From DATIXJ01 sp035518715 (GTDB taxonomy: Bacteria; Bacteroidota; Ignavibacteria; UBA10030; SZUA-254), in contig DATIXJ010000017.1 in NCBI GenBank assembly GCA_035518715.1, positions 1 to 64,000 on the forward strand: a DNA stretch of 64,000 nucleotides, given 5' to 3'. The notes beneath the pieces are model-generated. The model was given only the letters and a program-made list of their open reading frames with translations, made no database searches and was not told where the DNA came from. This document shows, piece after piece, positions 61,673-64,000 of this stretch (its first letter is position 1; each line of letters begins with the position of its first letter). Both the position numbers and the translations under genes were made by a program.

Positions 61673-62068
61673 TTGACACCACGGACACTTGCGAAAAAGA
61701 TAGCACAATTTGCCCTTGAGAAGAAAGCCGCAAATGTGACGATCCTCGATTTGAGGAAGGTGACCGACATGGCGGATTTCTTCGTGATCGGATCCGCTGA
61801 TTCTGATGTCCAGGTAAAAGCCATCGCCGATCACATTGCGGAAGAAACCGGGAAGATCGGTGCCGACGTCTGGCATGAAGAAGGCCTTTCCCAGCGCCAG
61901 TGGGTTCTTATGGATTTCGTGGATGTTGTCGTCCATATTTTTCAGAGAGAAATCAGGAAATACTACTCCATCGAGAAGCTCTGGGGGGATGCCAAGGTGG
62001 AGGTTGTTGCCGATGTTCCCCCGGCTGCCCGGCCGGTCAGGAGGAAAAAGGTAGCAGCGAAGAAATGA
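61673..62068 (+). CDS. rsfS: Ribosomal silencing factor RsfS
   Basis: A 131-residue protein that binds uL14 on the large subunit and blocks subunit joining when nutrients are scarce. LAKKIAQFALEKKAANVTILDLR, MADFFVIGSADSDVQVKAIAD and WVLMDFVDVVVHIFQREIRKYYSIEKLWGDA are the RsfS signatures. A basic tail of about 15 residues (RPVRRKKVAAKK) extends beyond the family core. The start is TTG 61673, with GGAG five bases before it. Its stop overlaps argS by four bases (ATGA). Confidence 0.94.
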   Translation: MTPRTLAKKIAQFALEKKAANVTILDLRKVTDMADFFVIGSADSDVQVKAIADHIAEETGKIGADVWHEEGLSQRQWVLMDFVDVVVHIFQREIRKYYSIEKLWGDAKVEVVADVPPAARPVRRKKVAAKK

Positions 62069-63699
62069 AAGAATATCTCGCTGCGGGAATCCTGCCCGCG
62101 CTCAGCCGTCTGGGTGTTGCCGAACTTCCCCCCCTTACATTCGAAAAACCCCGCAATCCGGATCACGGTGACCTTACCACGAACATTGCTCTGATGATCT
62201 CCAAGCGTACGCGGGGAAATCCCCGCGAGATCGCCGCGAAGATCGTTGACCTCCTCTCGTTGGATTCCACCGTCGTCGACAGGACAGAAATCGCAGGACC
62301 CGGGTTCATCAATTTTCATTTTACCGAGAAGTTCTATCACGAACAGATGCGCCAGATCCTTCGCCGGGGTGCTTCGTACGGAAAGATTGATCTCGGTAAC
62401 GGGAAAAAGACGCAGGTGGAATTCGTGAGCGCCAATCCCACGGGACCTCTGACCGTCGGGCACGGACGCGGCGCGGTCTACGGCGATACGGTCTCCCGCC
62501 TCCTCGTGTGGACGAACCACGATGTCACCAGAGAGTACTACTTCAACAACGCCGGACGCCAGATGCGCGTGCTCGCGGATTCTGTCCGCCTCCGGTATCT
62601 CGAGCTTCTCGGGCAGAAGATAGCTTTTCCGGAGGATTATTATCAGGGAGAGTATATCAAAGAGATCGCTCAGCATGTTCTTGATCGTGAAGGAACTCCC
62701 GTTGCGCCCGACAAGCTGGAGACTATCTGCAGGAACGCGGCGGAACAGGAAATTTTTGACGACATCAAGAAAACACTCCGACGCCTCGGCATCGTACACG
62801 ATGTCTACTTCAACGAGAATACGCTTTATGAAACCGGGAAAGTGCAGGACGTGATCGATGAATTACGGAAGCGTGACCTTGCCTACGACCAGGAGGGTGC
62901 GGTCTGGTTCAGATCGACGAAGTTCGGAGGGGAAAAGGACAAGGTCATTGTGAAGAGCTCCGGCGAGCCGACCTACCGGCTTCCGGATATTGCATATCAC
63001 CGTGACAAGCTTCAGCGCGGGTTTGCGCTCATCGTGGATATACTCGGAGCCGACCATATTGCGACCTATCCCGACGTGCTTGCCGGACTTCAAGCCCTCG
63101 GGTGTGACCCGTCGGCGGTAAAGGTGCTCATCCACCAGTTTGTGACCATCACGCAGAATGGTGAAGTGGTCAAAATGTCCACCCGGAAGGCAAATTTCAT
63201 TACCCTCGATGAGCTGATTGATGAGATTGGATCGGTTGACGTTGTGCGGTATTTCTTTCTCATGCGCGGGATCGGCAGTCACCTCAATTTCGACCTCGGA
63301 CTTGCCAAGGATCAGTCAGAACAAAATCCCGTCTATTATCTCCAGTATGCGCATGCCAGGATTGCAAGCATCATCCGGCACGCGGAGAGCACGGGCGTTG
63401 AGATTTCGGACTTGTTCGAAGGGAACAACCTCGCGCAACCGGAGGAGCTTTCTCTATTGAAGCTGCTGACAGAATTTCCTGATATGGTGGAATCATGCGC
63501 GCTCACCTATGAGCCACATCGTCTCGCAGAATATCTTCATGAGGTTGCAGGGAGGTATCACAAATTTTACCACGCTCACCGCGTCCTGACTGAAGATCGT
63601 CCTGTGACGGCCGCAAGGGTCGCACTCTGTCTTGCCACCAAGACGGTTCTCGCCAACGGGCTTTCCATCCTCGGCATCCACGCTCCCCAAAAGATGTAG
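62065..63699 (+). CDS. argS: Arginyl-tRNA synthetase
   Basis: A 544-residue class I synthetase. The N-terminal Add1 domain has NPDHGDLTTNIALMISK and GPGFINFHF. The catalytic domain contains the HIGH region as SANPTGPLTVGHGRGAVYGD, where the first His is Thr, then YYFNNAGRQM, and the KMSKS region as VVKMSTRKANFITLDEL. A DALR anticodon domain ends the protein (YLQYAHARIASIIRHA). I start at ATG 62065, overlapping the rsfS stop; the longer frame lies inside rsfS. Confidence 0.95.
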   Translation: MKEYLAAGILPALSRLGVAELPPLTFEKPRNPDHGDLTTNIALMISKRTRGNPREIAAKIVDLLSLDSTVVDRTEIAGPGFINFHFTEKFYHEQMRQILRRGASYGKIDLGNGKKTQVEFVSANPTGPLTVGHGRGAVYGDTVSRLLVWTNHDVTREYYFNNAGRQMRVLADSVRLRYLELLGQKIAFPEDYYQGEYIKEIAQHVLDREGTPVAPDKLETICRNAAEQEIFDDIKKTLRRLGIVHDVYFNENTLYETGKVQDVIDELRKRDLAYDQEGAVWFRSTKFGGEKDKVIVKSSGEPTYRLPDIAYHRDKLQRGFALIVDILGADHIATYPDVLAGLQALGCDPSAVKVLIHQFVTITQNGEVVKMSTRKANFITLDELIDEIGSVDVVRYFFLMRGIGSHLNFDLGLAKDQSEQNPVYYLQYAHARIASIIRHAESTGVEISDLFEGNNLAQPEELSLLKLLTEFPDMVESCALTYEPHRLAEYLHEVAGRYHKFYHAHRVLTEDRPVTAARVALCLATKTVLANGLSILGIHAPQKM

Positions 63700-63712
63700 T
63701 ACTACGGAAGTC

Positions 63713-63750
63713 GCTCGTTCGTATTTCGTTATTCGACGAGCATCATTTTT
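63713..63750 (+). terminator. Possible terminator after argS
   Basis: GCTCGT (63713-63718) and ACGAGC (63736-63741) form a six-base stem with a 17-base loop, followed by ATCATTTTT. The stem is short, so efficiency is doubtful. Confidence 0.35.
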
Positions 63751-63826
63751 GTCATTCCCAACCTGACCTTGGGACAGATACGGCAACTTCCGTCCAGGAA
63801 ATATCAGGTATTCCGCACACATCAAA

Positions 63827-63856
63827 TTGACTGCAACACCTCAAAATCGCTATATT
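63827..63856 (+). promoter_or_regulatory. Sigma70-type promoter at the right edge
   Basis: TTGACT (63827-63832), 18-base spacer and TATATT (63851-63856), about 65 bases before the candidate start of the truncated last gene. Confidence 0.55.
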
Positions 63857-63929
63857 CATCATCCCAATGCAGTCAGCTCTGACTCAGCACCGCTGTCTTC
63901 CACGATCATGACGGATGAGGTCATCTCAA

Positions 63930-64000
63930 GTGATTAAGATTCTGCTCCAAATACGCTTCCTTCTGGAGTGGATTGTTTTGAGAGGGATGTTGCGTTGTCT
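63930..64000 (+). CDS. Truncated ORF, possibly a lipid A/lysophospholipid acyltransferase
   Basis: Only 23 codons are visible before the window ends: from GTG 63930 the peptide is IKILLQIRFLLEWIVLRGML and beyond, an N-terminal hydrophobic segment with the L-L-E-W/Y pattern seen at the start of LpxL/HtrB-type acyltransferases. GATGAGG is nine bases upstream; ATG 63915 in the same frame is an alternative. A promoter lies upstream. The family guess is weak. Confidence 0.35.
   Translation, partial: MIKILLQIRFLLEWIVLRGMLRC

Noticed and set aside
61900..62064. N-terminal extension of argS
   Set aside because: It lies inside rsfS in another frame and is not part of the ArgS family; ATG 62065 overlaps the rsfS stop in a normal ATGA junction.
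1..64000. tRNA, rRNA, CRISPR arrays, insertion sequences and prophage genes
   Set aside because: None was found by eye: no regularly spaced direct repeats, no transposase or integrase motifs and no cloverleaf with a T-loop consensus. Gene content is continuous housekeeping and envelope genes without a compositional break.

Overview
The window is about 55% GC and reads as chromosomal DNA of a bacterium from the Bacteroidota/Chlorobi/Ignavibacteria (FCB) group. The main evidence is a set of type IX secretion (T9SS) genes (porU, porV, sprA, porX), proteins ending in T9SS type-A sorting domains, a Bacteroidota-type stand-alone GT5 glycogen-synthase-like protein, and serine palmitoyltransferase. 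The readable promoters are classical TTGAca-N16/18-TATAaT boxes, not the TTTG/TAnnTTTG boxes of Bacteroidia. That points to a deeper-branching member such as an Ignavibacteria- or Kapabacteria-like lineage, but the lineage is inferred, not proven. No rRNA, tRNA, CRISPR array, insertion sequence or prophage was recognised.

Layout. (1) 1-7162, minus strand: a galactose/arabinose catabolic operon read from a promoter at 7162-7135, with a galactokinase-like GHMP kinase, a secreted GH35 beta-galactosidase, a secreted GH36-like alpha-galactosidase and an AraF-like sugar-binding lipoprotein cut by the window edge. (2) 7227-8118: a small secreted protein and a cold-shock protein converging on a shared terminator. 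(3) 8439-13160: a probable bacterial ceramide module (divergent CerR-like reductase, then serine palmitoyltransferase, a GNAT-type candidate ceramide synthase and a branched-chain aminotransferase), followed by a universal stress protein. (4) 13759-22591, minus strand: an MFS transporter, then a long housekeeping operon whose order from its promoter is GT5 protein, gmhB, DNRLRE-type lipoprotein, outer-membrane barrel, rpiB, glyA, tatC and a polyprenyl synthase.

(5) 22668-22893: an orphan transcription unit with a consensus promoter and a strong terminator but no clean ORF. (6) 22970-48603: the T9SS region. It holds a lipoprotein, porU, porV, a degenerate M6-type metalloprotease with a sorting domain, a lipoprotein, a fusion of gluzincin peptidase, TolB propeller and Omp85-like barrel, a 323-residue membrane protein, the lptF/lptG pair on the other strand, the 2,323-residue translocon protein sprA and the response regulator porX. 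(7) 48618-59771: tsaE-tsaB-accD overlap tightly after porX, then arginase, then an envelope module (TonB, a tandem-OmpA-domain protein, a ~1,000-residue TPR protein and a plugless TonB-receptor-like barrel) that runs by 4-nt overlap into panC. (8) 59777-63699: a uridyltransferase lacking its acetyltransferase half, a monocistronic secreted protein with a near-perfect promoter and terminator, a LytR_C-domain protein, rsfS and argS. A truncated ORF at the right edge may be a lipid A/lysophospholipid acyltransferase.

The common theme is the cell envelope: sphingolipid synthesis, LPS transport, T9SS secretion and outer-membrane assembly lie together. The most unusual points are the inactive-looking M6 protease beside porV, the peptidase-propeller-barrel fusion, the compact ceramide module, the orphan transcription unit and a probable one-base frameshift at the start of tonB.
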